This document shows positions 31,523 through 42,380 of a stretch of 64,000 bases of DNA, piece after piece. A model generated the notes under the pieces. It saw only the letters and a program-made list of their open reading frames with translations, did no database searches and was not told the DNA's origin. The stretch is from Erinaceus europaeus (Eukaryota > Chordata > Mammalia > Eulipotyphla > Erinaceidae): the NCBI RefSeq assembly GCF_950295315.1, contig NC_080177.1:79417435-79481434 (forward strand). The letters are read 5' to 3'. Positions within the stretch are counted from its first letter, which is position 1, and each line of letters opens with the position of its first letter. A program made the translations under genes and the position numbers.

Positions 31523-31995
31523 AAATTACCAGATAACCGGGACAACCCTGCACTGTTCCCACCACCAGAGTCCTGGATCTCCAGTCCCTGCACTGGAAGC
31601 GACAACAGTTCTCCCAAGATTGCAGATATGGGTTGACTATTCTTTCTACAACCATCTGTCTATATTTGTATATATCTGCCCATTCCCTCCCCCACCATGG
31701 TCCCATCTTCCCTTCCTTTCCAAGTCACACCTACACCTACTACTACACCCAAATGTCCCTCCCTTTTCCTCTTCTCTCTCTGGGTCCTGATGGAGCTGGA
31801 GTTCAGAGCCCTCCGCTCTTCTTTCCCCTGTCACTTCTCCCCCTCTGGGAGTATGGACCCAAAATATTTAGAGGGGAGCAGAAGGTGGGAGGTCTGGCTT
31901 CTGATAATTACTTCTCCGCTGGGCACAGGTGTTGGCGGATGGATCTATACCACCGGACTGTTTCTATCCTTCCCCAGTGGAGCAGGGCTCTGGAG

Positions 31996-31996
<1 letters not shown>

Positions 31997-32038
<42 letters not shown>

Positions 32039-32185
32039 CTTCTCCTGTATCCCCTTCCCTCTTTGTTTCAACCAAATCAAATATAAAGGGGGAACAAAGA
32101 GTGTGTGTGGAATGGCCACAGAGAGTGGTGGGTTCATCCAATAGGCCTCGAGACCCAGCACCTTAGTTATAAATATCCCTGGTGG
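31997..32185 (+). mobile_element. SINE-C, 5'-truncated
   Basis: Starts in a (CT)n tract of about 39 bp, then AATGGCCACAGAGAGTGGTG ... TATCCCTGGTGGCAGAAAGG, a diverged 3' unit. Confidence 0.65.
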
Positions 32186-33859
32186 CAGAAAGGGAGGGAG
32201 AATAAGGAGGAGAGGGAGGAAGGGGTTGGAGAGAGAGCTGTGAGAAGAAGCTAAGTCCCGGAACAGCAGGGCCTAGGACAGGACCGTTTGGGGGACCACT
32301 GCTCAGAGTGAAGGACTGCAGCTGGCGGCTGTTACAAAGGGAAGGGCTAGGACAAGGCCAGAGGATGATTATGAGCACAGAGGCAGGTGTGGGCGGATGC
32401 CTGTGATCACTGCTCACTGGTGAATGAAGAGTCCCTGGACTCGGACCCGAAGCCCTGCTTGTAGCTGCCGGCAGCAGCCAACATGAGCTGCCCTGAGGCC
32501 GGTCAAACATCTGACAGCTCCAATGGTCAAGCCCCCAGCTTTCTGGGTGCACTGGCATGCTCTCGGCCCAGTGGACCACCTGAACCAGCCCGAGCTCTAG
32601 GACGAGAAGCAAACAGGCAGCGCAAAGTGCTCTGGCTTCTCCCCACAGACATATCTGGTGCTGGCAGGGCTGTGCGGTGCCAAGGGCCAGCGTGGGTGGC
32701 CGTGACTCACTCAGCCTCGTGGGGTGGGGTGGAGGCAGATGCTGCCACCGCAGTTGGTGCTGCCACGGAAACAGGCCGAATCAACCCTGGGTCCCTGCTG
32801 GGGACAGAGCACAGTGAGCTGTCTGGGCTCCATTCTGGGATCAGGTGACCAAGCTGCACTGGCCACGGAGCTGGGTGGGGGCGGCGAGCGGAGCCTGGCA
32901 CAGGGGCCAGCCAGGAGGCCAGTCTGGATGGCATGGGGGATCCCACTGCCTTGGGGCACTAGACGGACCACCTCCCCTTTCCAGTGTCCACTGGGGACAT
33001 GGGGCTGAGGTACAAGCCGAGGGGGGTAAAGGGTCTGTCTGCTCTGAGCTGTCTGTCTTCTCTCCAGCCGCAGGCTGTGCCCGAGATATCTGTGCTCAAG
33101 CTTCAAGCTTCTCTCAACAGTCTCCTGCGGCTTCAGCCTTTGCCCTCCCCGGCTGCCTCGCCCCCGACGGGGTTTCCCCCACAGCCCACAGCACTAACCT
33201 ACCCACAGGGATGTTTCTTTTGTCTCCCTTGGTTATTTCTCTACCTTGAACAGTTTATCTTCCCCAAGCTACAGAGGTGAGCAAGCCCAAGGCTGGCTGT
33301 GTGGTCAGGGGGGAAGATCAGGATCCCTGCAGGGGACAAGCATGGTGGCCAGATGCCTCCAGCCGCCATATTCCATCAGTTCCTACACCTGCAGAGTGGA
33401 GCAGAGTCCCACCAAAATGACTGTTAGAGACATTGCAGGGACAGGGTGTACACCTCAGTCTTGGAGTTGAGGTCTTGAAAGAGGTGGGAGTAGCTGTCTC
33501 CTTGGATCAGTCTAGACTAAAACCCGCTAGGAAGGCAGGGTGGTTCATCCCCCAGGGAAGAGGAGATGAGGCCCCGTTTGCAAGAACTGGCAGGATGGAG
33601 AGTGTGAGGGCAACTTCCTGAACACTTGCAACCCCAGCCCCCCACCCCACCCCATCTCCCCTCATCACACCTGTCTCTGGAAGGTCCTTAGAGAGCTCCC
33701 ACCCCTGCAGTCCAGAGCAGAAAGTGCCTGTCAATGATCTTTGCAGACACAGAGCTACTGAGTCACAGTACTGCGTGGTCACTGTGTCACACTGCCCAAC
33801 CTGTTACTTTGGTTTCACCTAGCTTCAGTACCCATGTCCTCTCCCTGGGCCTAACTAGG
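32186..33859. other. Largest repeat-poor interval (about 1.7 kb)
   Basis: GC-rich, no SINE or L1 recognised. Frames of 90 to 150 codons exist on both strands, but they overlap each other and show no recognisable domain. Could be intronic or intergenic. Confidence 0.5.
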
Positions 33860-34130
33860 CTCCTGGAAAGATAGAAACAGGCTGGAGGTGTGGATCCACC
33901 TGCCAACACCCATGTCCAGCAGAGAAACAATTACAGAAGCCAGAACTCCCACTTTCTGCAACCCACAAAGAATTTTGGTCCATGCTTCCAGAGAGGGATA
34001 AAAATTAAGGAAGTTTCCAATGAAGGAGATGGAACATGGAACTTTGGTGGTGGGAACTATGTGGAATTGTACCCATTAACTTATAATCTTGTTAATCATT
34101 ACTAAGTCACTATAAAAAATCATTTTAAGA
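33860..34130 (+). mobile_element. Element X, short
   Basis: From GAAAGATAGAAACAGGCTGG to ACTAAGTCACTATAAAAAAT, with TTTGGTGGTGGGAACTATG. Confidence 0.88.
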
Positions 34131-34505
34131 AAATGTATAGAAAGGCCAGAATAGTTAGAGCCCCATGTTGATTCACCACAGAGCCCTCCTGCATCCACCA
34201 AAATGTAGACTCCCACCTATCAAAGGCATCTTACGATGCTTCTCAGGCAGCCCCCCCCCCCCCCGTCAGATGGTCAGCAGGTCTAGCCTGAGGAGCGTGC
34301 AGAGTAGGTGGCTCTCGGCTAGACTAGGAAGGCTGCGGGATGGTCTTGGATGAAGGGGAAGGCGTTTCTGGCTTTCATCTGAAATCCTTGTAACTTCCAC
34401 CCACCTGGTTCTGCTCTCTGCTCCTTAGAAGAAATAACCTCAGTTACCTAATTGATCTCACAATAGCTGAAGGAGATGAGAATGGAGTAGTTTGCCTCCT
34501 TCTGT
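34131..34505. other. Spacer with C14 run
   Basis: A C run lies at about 34251-34264. Otherwise nothing recognised. Confidence 0.45.
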
Positions 34506-34516
34506 AGAAAGTTGGG

Positions 34517-34824
34517 AGGGAAGGAGTCGGGCCGTAGCGCAGCGGGTTAACACACATGGCACAAAGTGCAAGGACCGGTATGGATCCCGGTTTGAGCCCC
34601 CGGCTCCCCACCTGTGGGGGAGTCGCTTCACAGGTGGTGAAGCAGGTCTGCAGGTGTCTTTCTTTCCCCCTCTCTGTCTTCCCCTCCTCTCTCCATTTCT
34701 CTCTGTCCTATCCAACAATGATGACATCAACAAAAATAACTACAACAACAATGGAAACAACAAGGGCAACAAAAAGGAAATAAATAAATAAGCAAATAAA
34801 TATTTTTAAGAATTTTGAAAAAAA
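34517..34824 (+). mobile_element. SINE-A
   Basis: AGAAAGTTGGG duplicated at 34506-34516 and 34825-34835. A box intact (TAGCGCAGCGG); part of the segment before the B box is deleted (ACCGGTATGGATCCC). Confidence 0.94.
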
Positions 34825-34844
34825 AGAAAGTTGGGGGCTGCAAG

Positions 34845-35125
34845 TGGGAGGATGGAGGCTGGAGGTGGGGTGGCACGTCTGGCCAAGCACGCATGCTGCT
34901 ACATGCTTGACCTCGGTTCAAGTCCCTGCTCCCACACCTGAGCTGGTGAAGCAGGTCTGCAGGTGTATTTATTTCCCTCTATCTACTCCTCTCTCCTCAA
35001 TTTCTGTCTGTCCTATCAAATGAAAGGGGAAAAAGAGAGAGAGAGAGAAACTTGGCAGTGGGGGATCTGTTGTGCAGGCTTTGGGCCCTAGAGATAACCC
35101 TGGTGGCAGAGAACGAGAGAGAAAG
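34845..35125 (+). mobile_element. SINE-C, diverged
   Basis: GGAGGTGGGGTGGCACGTC head, GGTTCAAGTCCCTGCTCCCA, shortened body, GA run, then GCAGTGGGGGATCTGTTGTG 3' unit. Confidence 0.8.
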
Positions 35126-35127
35126 AA

Positions 35128-35265
35128 AAGGCTTTAGGGTTGGGGGAAATAATACAATGGTTATGCAAAGGGATGTTCATGCCTGAGGCACCAAAGGTCC
35201 CAGGTTCAAGCCCCAGCACCACCATAAGCCAGAGATGAATTGAGTTCTGGTTTTAAAAAAATGCA
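35128..35265 (+). mobile_element. SINE-D
   Basis: AATACAATGGTTATGCAAAG, GTCCCAGGTTCAAGCCCC and CACCATAAGCCAGAGATG. Confidence 0.9.
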
Positions 35266-35556
35266 ATTGGGAACAGAGATGCCAAGTGCCAGTTTCTCAG
35301 GTCAGATATTGGGGTAACATTATTTTGTTATTGATCCTTACTGCTGCTAAATTCTGTCAAGACCAGACCCATCCCGTCACTCTGCTCATGACAACTACTG
35401 TTGTGCACCGACTGTGTGCACCTACTGTGTACACCTGCGGTGTTCATCCCAGCTCAGGACACACACAGAAGCCACAGCTTCTGCTCAACCAGCAGACAGG
35501 TGGCCTGATCCTCACCAAGGAAATTTAGTCTAAAAACCAGCCTCCTGTATTTTTTT

Positions 35557-35824
35557 AAAAAAATATTTATTCCCTTTTGTTGCCCTTGTTGTTTTATTGT
35601 TGTTGTTATTGATGTCACTGTTGTTGGATAGGACAGAGAGAAATGGAGAGAGGAGGGGAAGACAGAGATGGGGAGAGAAAGACAGACACCTGCAGACCTG
35701 CTTCACCACCTGTGAAGCGACACCCCTGCAGGTGGGGAGCCAGGAGCTCGAACCGGGATCCTTATGCCGGTCCTTGTGCTTTGCGCCACCTGCGCTTAAC
35801 CCACTGCGCTGCTTCCCGGCTCCC
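35557..35824 (-). mobile_element. SINE-A
   Basis: Flanked by CCTGTATTTTTTT at about 35544-35556 and 35825-35837. Confidence 0.93.
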
Positions 35825-35839
35825 CCTGTATTTTTTTTT

Positions 35840-35930
35840 TATTGCCACCAGAATTATTGATGGGACTTGGTGCCTGCATGATGAACCAACCCATCATCGC
35901 TGGGGTGGGTCATTTTTTTTTCTTTAGAAA
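35840..35930 (-). mobile_element. Inverted SINE-C 3' unit
   Basis: TTGCCACCAGAATTATTGATGG ends the unit; it probably belongs to the SINE body at 36152-36361, displaced by the SINE-B between them. Confidence 0.6.
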
Positions 35931-35935
35931 TTAAA

Positions 35936-36146
35936 AGAAAATTCTCTTATCTTTATTTATTGGATAGAGACAGCCAGATATCCAGAGGGAAGGGGGTGAT
36001 GAGAGGGAGAGAGACAGAGAAACATCTGCAGCCCTGCTCCACCATTTGTGAAGCTTTCCTCCTGCAGGTGGGGACCAGGGGCTCGAACCTGGGTTCTTGC
36101 ACACTGTAATGTGTGTGCTTAACTAGCTCTGCCACCACCTGGCCCT
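35936..36146 (-). mobile_element. SINE-B
   Basis: Inverted copy with head GGGCCAGGTGGTGGCAGAGC. No clean TSD identified. Confidence 0.88.
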
Positions 36147-36151
36147 TCATT

Positions 36152-36361
36152 CAAAATTTTGTTTTTATTTGCTAGGATAGAGAGAAACTGAGGGGGTAGG
36201 GAAGATGTTAAAAAAAAAAAAGAAAAGAAAGATAGACACCTGCAGCACTGATTCACTGCTTGTGAAGCTTCCCCACTGAAGGTGTGGATGGGGACTTGAA
36301 CCTAGGTCCTTGAGCATGGTAATAACATGTGCACTCAACTGGGTGCACCACCATCTAAGCC
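36152..36361 (-). mobile_element. SINE-B/C body
   Basis: Inverted body with A11 and GAAA interruption; head GGGCTTAGATGGTGGTGC. Confidence 0.85.
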
Positions 36362-37212
36362 CTTCTGTATCCTCCGCTGTTCTCGCAGCATCTGCTGACA
36401 GGCAGGAAAGGGAAGAGGCGGAGCCGTGTAGTTTAATCTGGGATGCATTGGATCGACCTTCTCGTGGTGCATCCCGCGAGGACCCATTCATTGGGGAAAC
36501 TGAGGATCCTTCCTAGCCGACTGAATCCACATGGATCCCAGTCACTTTCAAAGCCAGCAACAAGCAGCTCCTGACAGCTTTCAACCTGACGCTGTTGACT
36601 GGCTACGGAAGAAGGGCAAAAGCTAGAAGAAGAAGTGCTTGAAGACACGCCCCAAAGAGGAGCCCAGCCACTCGCTCTGTGGGCGGGAGGGTGTGTGTGT
36701 GGGAGGGAGGCTCTCCGGCTGCCAGAGCTCGGTCCTGCAGCAGCAGGGATGAAGAGCAGCCGCCTGGAGCGGAGCCAGAAGCACAAGCCAGAACCACAAA
36801 AACCTGTTCTCCCCACAGGCAGGTCCCAGCAATTTTCCAGCACCTGGATCATGAGGCCAAATGCTACCTGGCTTGTGCCTTCATCTTTCTTAAAGGAACA
36901 GTGTGCTCTGGGTGGGCTGTACGGTTTAGTGGGCGTCCATGGCACGTGGTCCCCCGGCATCACTGTGGCTCCCTTAGAAGGCAGAAGGTGCCTCTCCACT
37001 GCTGAGTACTTAGGCAGCGGGTGGCCCAGATTCCGTGCTCTGCAACTCAGAGATGCAAACACTTCATCTCCTGTTAGAGACTGAATGTGTCTCCTCAGGT
37101 TTATATGTTGAAACCCTGGCCCCCAGGGTAGCAGGTATGGGGTCCCTGGGTGGTGCTTAAGTTCAGATGTGCTCATGAGAGGGAAGCCTCAGGGTGGGAC
37201 TAGTTTTGTTTT
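36362..37212. other. Repeat-poor interval with longest open frame
   Basis: Contains a 247-codon minus-strand frame (36433-37176) with low-complexity runs and no recognised domain. The right end (37083-37200, TATATGTTGAAACCCTGGCC) looks like an old dispersed mammalian repeat of a family I cannot name. Confidence 0.4.
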
Positions 37213-37345
37213 ATTTTATTTTTTCTTTTTAAATCAGACCACTGCTATTTAACCAGAGCACTGCACTGCTCAGCTCTGGCTTATGATGGTCCTGGAGATT
37301 GAACCTAGAACTCTGGAGTCTCAGGCATGGAAGCCTGTATTTAAT
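37213..37345 (-). mobile_element. SINE-D, first of three
   Basis: CTGCTCAGCTCTGGCTTATG, GATTGAACCTAGAACTCTGG and AGTCTCAGGCATGGAAGCC. It ends CTGTATTTAATT like the second copy. Confidence 0.85.
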
Positions 37346-37349
37346 TAAA

Positions 37350-37640
37350 TTAATTAATTTATTTAAAAATATTTATTTATTTATTTCCTTTTGTTGCCCT
37401 TGTTGTTTTATTGTTGTAGTTATTATTGATGTTGTTGTTGTTGGATAGGACAGAGAGAAATGGAGAGAGGAGGGGAAGACAGAGACGGGAAAAAAAGACA
37501 GACACCTGTAGACCTGCTTCACTGCCTGTGAAGCGACTCCCCTGCAGGTGGGGAGCCGGGGGCTTGAACCGGGATCCTTCCGCCGGTCCTTGCGCTTTGC
37601 GCCACATGTGCTTAACACACTGCGCTACTGCCTGACTCCC
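37350..37640 (-). mobile_element. SINE-A between SINE-D copies
   Basis: Full reverse copy; TTATTTATTT on both sides may be the TSD. Minus-strand head GGGAGTCAGGCAGTAGCGCA. Confidence 0.93.
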
Positions 37641-37790
37641 TTATTTATTTATTTTAGAGAGAGAGAAATTGAGATGGGAATTAGAGAGGGAGAGAGAGAG
37701 ACTAGAGCACTGCTCAGCTCTGAATTATGGTGGCGCTGGAGACTGAAGCTAGAACTTTGGAGTCTCATGCATGGAAGCCTGTATTTAATT
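37641..37790 (-). mobile_element. SINE-D, second of three
   Basis: Has a GAGA-rich stretch, then CACTGCTCAGCTCTGAATTA and CATGGAAGCCTGTATTTAAT. Confidence 0.85.
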
Positions 37791-38113
37791 TTATTTATTT
37801 ATTTATTTTGGAGAGAGAAAGAAATTGAGGTGGGAATTGGAGAGGGAGATTAAAGAAAGCACTGCTGAAAAGAAAGAAAGAAAGGAAGGAAGGAAGGAAG
37901 GAAGGAAGGAAGGAAGGAAGGAAGCACTGCTCAACTCTGGCTTATGGTGGTACTGGAGATGGTGTTGGGTAGTATGCCAGCTCCCCCCGGGGCTTCTGTC
38001 TCTAATCCTAGCACCAGTATGCCTGTATGGGATTGGTTTGATCCCACTCAAAGCTGCGGTCTATTTACATAAATCACTTTTACATTTACATAAAGCACCA
38101 CCCTCCCTCCAGG

Positions 38114-38146
38114 GCATTGGTGGTTCAGTGGTAGAATTCTCACCTG
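38114..38146 (+). other. tRNA-Gly 5'-half-like segment in LTR U3
   Basis: 33 bases starting GCATTGGTGGTTCAGTGG match the 5' half of nuclear tRNA-Gly (D arm through anticodon start) except one base near the end. The 3' half and B box are absent, so it is not a tRNA gene. Confidence 0.9.
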
Positions 38147-38242
38147 TTCCGCCCCCTCTCCTTGTCACACCCTGATCTTCCACCAGTCACTTTTCGCTCC
38201 ACCCTCTCTATGTCACATCCTGTTTCCACTCTACTTGGTGAG

Positions 38243-38250
38243 TATAAATA
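38243..38250 (+). promoter_or_regulatory. TATA box of LTR copy 1
   Basis: TATAAATA at the position expected for an LTR U3 promoter, about 97 bases after the tRNA-Gly segment. Confidence 0.65.
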
Positions 38251-38734
38251 TAGCTGCTCTTCTGATTAAACACACTTGGAAATTGCTTTCTGGCTCCGAG
38301 CGTTCCAGAGTGTATCTCCTGCGAAGTTAGTGCGGCACGAGTTCCTGATCCCTCTCGCACGCAGCAGCCTAGATCGGCTCCAGTTGAGTTCTCTCCAACC
38401 CAGAGAGCACTTGCTCAGGAAGAAGCACCCTCAGGCTATCCCGGCAGATGGAACCAGGATCTTCGGAGCATCCGGCTCGAAAGTCCTTTTGCACAACCTT
38501 TATGCCAGCTCCCTTTCTTCTGGCAGGCCTTTCCCACCTTCCAGGCTGTTCTGCTAGAAGACAGATCCCTGGAGAAGCCCGCCTCCATCTCAGGAGGGAA
38601 GTAAGGATTTGTGGTAGAGACTGGCTACCTGAGTTGAGTTCTGATTCAGATCCTGGCCCGCTAGACACCCTTCAACCCCGGGAGCCAGAGAAAATGCTGA
38701 CGGTGCACAGAGAGGCTCCAGGAGCAGAGCTGCA

Positions 38735-38870
38735 CCAATGGTCCCCACCTGCAGGAGAACAGCTTCACAAGTGGTGAAACAGGGCTGCAGGTATCTGTCT
38801 CTCTCCTTTACTCCCTTGCTCTCAACTTCTCTCTGCCTCTATCCGACAAATAAATCATAAAAAAAAGAAA
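38735..38870 (+). mobile_element. SINE-B, 5'-truncated
   Basis: Starts at GTCCCCACCTGCAGGAGAAC and ends in ACAAATAAATCATAAAAAAA. Confidence 0.8.
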
Positions 38871-39986
38871 TGGAAAACAAGATACCAACTTTTTAAAAAA
38901 AAGAAAATGAATGGAAAATAAGAGAAACTGGTCACATTTCAGGTGCTTAATCAAGTAACAAAGAACAGAGCCGCTTCTAACACCTTCCCATCATCCCAGG
39001 GAGGCCTGCAGGCCAGGAACACTCCTGCCCAATCCACTGAGCTCTAATTCTATTTACTGATTGCCAGCAGGCTTGTCACTGGGGTTCCATGCCTGTACAG
39101 TTTTCCCACCCACCCCAGCACACCTTTTATAAAATAGATCATGAGATACGGCGAAGGGGAGACAGAGAGACAAGGAGAGACAGCACAGCATTGCTCCATG
39201 AAGCTTCTGTGCAGGTGTACCAACCAATATTCTGGTGTTGCCAAAATAGAGGCAACAGATCAAACCCAGCTTCTCTGTGACAGGGTGGAGGGTAGAGCCA
39301 CTCCACAAATGTCTTCAGGACGGTGCCTCCTGACTTTACAAAGATCAAGTCCTGCTCATCAACGTCCGTTACTATCAAGACCCGGCAGCCCCTGCTGGGC
39401 AGGGTGACAAACCAAAAACAAAGTCTTGCTACCTTATAGGGGAGGACAAGGAAACCCACAGACACCCTGTGCTTAAGGCACTGTCCTGGAGACTGGTGAA
39501 GGAAGTGGTAGGAGGGGGCTGACAGAGAAAGAGGAGATGGGTGGAGGCTGGAAATCCTGACAAGCAGAAAAGGAGGTAAGGACATGACTGTCTACTTACC
39601 TGTGGCCTGGAAGGACAGAGAAACCACAGCCCTTAGCAGCTCCCAGGGAAGTAAAGGGCCCTCCTGACTCAACTTTCCACCATCCACCCACATCCTGGGT
39701 CTGAGCAATTGCTTGGGAGTCGCCTGCTGGGAGCAGGGGCTAATTAAGTCATCAGTCTAGATGCTGCTGGTCCCACGGACCCTTGTGGCGTGGGGGTGGG
39801 GTGGGGTGGGGTGGGGAGGCTGCATTTCTGAAATCTCTCCCTCGTGTAGGTAGCACCGTTCCCACGCAACGTGTTCTGGAAAAATGATGCTTGCTGCATG
39901 GAGAGGAGTCCCTTTTACAGGCTAGGGCTTCAACTTCCAGGCTGCTTTTCACTTAGAGGATGTTTGCTTTCCCCTAAAGCGCCAGG
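38871..39986. other. Mostly single-copy sequence
   Basis: An old inverted SINE-like stretch may lie at about 39055-39300 (GGGGAGACAGAGAGACAAGG). A GGGGT repeat is at about 39785-39815. No gene supported. Confidence 0.4.
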
Positions 39987-40240
39987 AAATGGCACACTCA
40001 GTACAGTGCACACTTCAGCATGCACAAGGACCTGCTCAGGGTTCTGGGTTCGAGCCTGGAGCTCCCCACCACAAGCAGTGAAGCAGGTCTGCAGGTGTCT
40101 CTCTTTCTCTCTTCCTTTGTATCATCCCCTCCTCTCAATTTCTTTCCATCCTATCCAAATAATAATAATAATAATAATAATGCCACAGTAACAGTGGATT
40201 CGTAGTGCAGGCACCAAGCCCTAGTGTTAACTATGGAGAA
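39987..40240 (+). mobile_element. SINE-C
   Basis: GGTTCGAGCCTGGAGCTCCC, CAGTGAAGCAGGTCTGCAGG, an (AAT)n linker at about 40158-40182, then ACAGTGGATTCGTAGTGCAG. The head is diverged. Confidence 0.85.
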
Positions 40241-40270
40241 AAAAAAAAGAAAGAAAGAAAGAAAGAAAGA
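40240..40270. repeat. (GAAA)n tail
   Basis: Simple repeat continuing the SINE-C A tail. Confidence 0.9.
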
Positions 40271-40275
40271 GAAGA

Positions 40276-40380
40276 AAAATTTCCCTTCTCTGGGTCATTT
40301 TTTCTGTAAAATGGGAACATAATTTAAATACATGCCCTGGAGTTGTCATGAGAAGTAATTTACCTAAAACATAGAAGCAT
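40276..40380 (+). mobile_element. MIR fragment
   Basis: TTTTTTCTGTAAAATGGGAA and GAGTTGTCATGAGAAGTAAT follow the MIR 3' half. Confidence 0.75.
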
Positions 40381-40382
40381 AA

Positions 40383-40385
<3 letters not shown>

Positions 40386-40420
<35 letters not shown>
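40386..40420. repeat. (CA)n microsatellite
   Basis: About 17 CA units. Confidence 0.96.
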
Positions 40421-40423
<3 letters not shown>

Positions 40424-40442
40424 GACATGTATAAGAACATAT

Positions 40443-40607
40443 ACCTGGGGTCAGGTGCTACACGTATTGAAATGTCCAAGGACCCTGGTTCAAGTCCCTG
40501 ATCCCCATCTGCACAGGGGTGGGGGGAAGCTTCATGAGTGGTGAAGCTGTGCTGCAGGTGTCTCTCCCTTCCCATCTCAATTTCTCTCTAAAATGAATAA
40601 AAGAGAA
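40443..40607 (+). mobile_element. SINE-B
   Basis: GGTTCAAGTCCCTGATCCCC, GGAAGCTTCATGAGTGGTG, short pyrimidine tract. Confidence 0.85.
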
Positions 40608-42000
40608 AAACATTCACCTACATCCACACATACAGATGAACGTATGTAAAACTTACAGAAATTATGTATAAACTGTCCAGCTGAGAGGTCACTCAGTGAG
40701 TCATAGTATCACGTTGTTGTGGCTGTGTGATGGCCTTCTCCATCCACTCATGACCACACATACTTCGGCCTTGGACTGTCAGGTTGCTGATCTGTTATCA
40801 GCTTGCCCTGCTCAGCAGCTCTGAGCCTGCCTGTCTTAGCCTGGCGCAGCCTGACTTTCGAGGACTTTCTATCTCCACTGGATCACCCCAGTGCCTCACT
40901 CCAACTGAAGTTATTTAGGATTGTTGCTCCCCGGAAACAAGTCGGGGCCGTCACAGACTCCCACAGGGCTGACACCAGCAGCTCAAACGGGGGTCTGTTT
41001 TCAGGAAACACTGGAAGGGTGTTGGGAGAAGTAAAGGAGGGAGCCTTCTGAGAGGGCCTTGTCAGGAGTAACAGACTGAAACAGAAGAAGCCAGTTCTAA
41101 AAGCGTTCGCTAAAATGGGACTTTAGAGGAAAAAAAAAAAAGAATTTGGAACCCACCAGACCAAAGACTGATGAACCCACAGCAATGGTTTGCAGTGTTG
41201 GCGAGCATGACGTGCCATGAGGATTCTCTGAATGGTGGGCCACCAAGATGTGGAAGGAAGCTTGAGATATTCACCAAGACGTCAGGATCATTTGAAATAG
41301 GACGGCGACTCCAGAAACAGAGTCCAACAACACAGTCCAAATTTCTGTATCCTAATGTTGGGGATGGCGTTACACACAGAAAGGAAAACTAGGAAGCAAC
41401 TCAAGTGTCAAACCACAGAGCAAAGCTTGTGCAAGAGAGTAGCTAATTCATCATTAGCGCAAGGGGACATGATGAAGACATATTTGGCCTCCTCTTCTAG
41501 CTAGCTCTGGACCCCCAGCTTTTTCTCCCTTTGAAGCCCCTGGGGACCATGGCTGGCCAAGTCTTTACAGAAGTGGCACCAGAAACTTCAAACAAAAGCC
41601 GTACCCAAGCCAGCTGTGCCATCCTAATTCCTGTGTGCTGAAACTTGCAGACAGCCACCTTCCCACCTGGAAAAGCAGGGACTTTTGCAATTCCGTGCTG
41701 CTCTCTAATTATCACAAGTCCCTGGAGGGAGGGAGCCCTACTCTCTCTTCATTGTTTAGACTGAAACAGGAGACAAAAGAGGCGGGAGGAGGGTGGACTG
41801 ACCGCAACACAGGGCCCAGAGCAAGTGCGGTCTGGTGTGGAGGCAGGACCGTTCTCTGAGGGTTGACATGGGCTGCTAGCTGCCAGCCCTTCACTGAGCC
41901 AGACCTCTAGTACCATCCAATCAAACTTTCTGCCCAGTAAGATGGGCACTGAGAGGTTCCAAAGAAAACTAGAAGAGTGGTGAGAGGTACTTGGCAAACA
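40608..42000. other. Repeat-poor interval (about 1.4 kb)
   Basis: A12 run near 41130. GGAAGCAACTCAAGTGTCAA at about 41391 resembles L1 ORF2 but the context is too diverged to call. No gene supported. Confidence 0.4.
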
Positions 42001-42057
<57 letters not shown>

Positions 42058-42058
42058 T
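42001..42058. repeat. (CTTT)n microsatellite in SINE-C tail
   Basis: About 14 units directly before an inverted SINE-C. Confidence 0.96.
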
Positions 42059-42380
42059 TTCTGCCACCAGGGTTATTGCTGGGGCTCGGTGTCAGCAATA
42101 TGAATCTACTGCTCCTGGAGGCTGTTTTTCCTTTTTCTTTCTCTTTCCCTTCCCCACCCTCTCCTCTTTTATGCTTGATAGAACAGGACAGAGCAAAATT
42201 GAGAAGGGAGAGGGAGAGCAAGAGGGAGAGAGAAAGAGACACATGCACACCTGCTTCACCACTCATGAAGTGACACTCCCCCCCCCCACACACACACACA
42301 CAGGTAAGGAGCAGGGACTTGAACCCAGGACCTTGCGCATGGTGATAGGTGCGCTTAGCTAGGTGTGCCACTACCCAGAG
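42059..42380 (-). mobile_element. SINE-C
   Basis: Inverted 3' unit (CACCAGGGTTATTGCTGGGG ... TACTGCTCCTGGAGGC), inverted body containing a short (CA)n, head CTCTGGGTAGTGGCACACC. Confidence 0.9.

Larger units (their letters stand above)
30591..31996 (-). mobile_element. Element X interrupted by three SINE-A copies
   Basis: The inverted X 3' end (GTTAGTGATTTAGTATTGAT) stops near 30628 and continues at 31523 (AAATTACCAGATAACC ... TGTTCCCACCACCAGAGTCC) up to CCCCAGTGGAGCAGGGCTC. The break contains only SINE-A copies. Confidence 0.9.
37963..38445 (+). mobile_element. Solo LTR of an endogenous retrovirus, copy 1
   Basis: A 483-bp unit starting TGTTGG with AGATGG on both sides (37957-37962 and 38446-38451), inserted in a SINE-D whose two halves rejoin across it. 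It has a U3-like CTCCACCC region, TATAAATA at 38243-38250 and ATTAAA at 38265-38270. The U3 shares a long block with the LTR at 57.7 kb. The end is GGC or GGCA, so the TSD is 6 or 5 bp. No internal viral sequence remains. Confidence 0.88.
37791..38512 (-). mobile_element. SINE-D, third of three, split by solo LTR
   Basis: GA- and GAAA/GGAA-rich part and CTCAACTCTGGCTTATGG to 37962, resuming after the LTR at 38446 (AGATGGAACCAGGATCTTCG ... TTTATGCCAGCTCCC). The GAAA/GGAA array spans about 37868-37925. Confidence 0.88.

Noticed and set aside
32186..33859. Possible exons in the GC-rich repeat-poor interval
   Set aside because: No frame with recognisable protein similarity and no convincing splice-bounded segment could be justified by eye; left as unannotated.
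36433..37176. 247-codon minus-strand frame, the longest in the window
   Set aside because: Serine/proline-rich low-complexity translation without a recognisable domain; its N-terminal part overlaps an old dispersed repeat and other frames are open over the same DNA. GC-rich DNA gives such frames by chance.
38114..38146. tRNA-Gly gene
   Set aside because: Only the 5' half is present; the anticodon loop's 3' side, T arm, B box and acceptor 3' strand are missing.
41380..41480. L1 ORF2-like GGAAGCAACTCAAGTGTCAA
   Set aside because: Only about 20 bases fit; flanks do not follow ORF2 order clearly enough.
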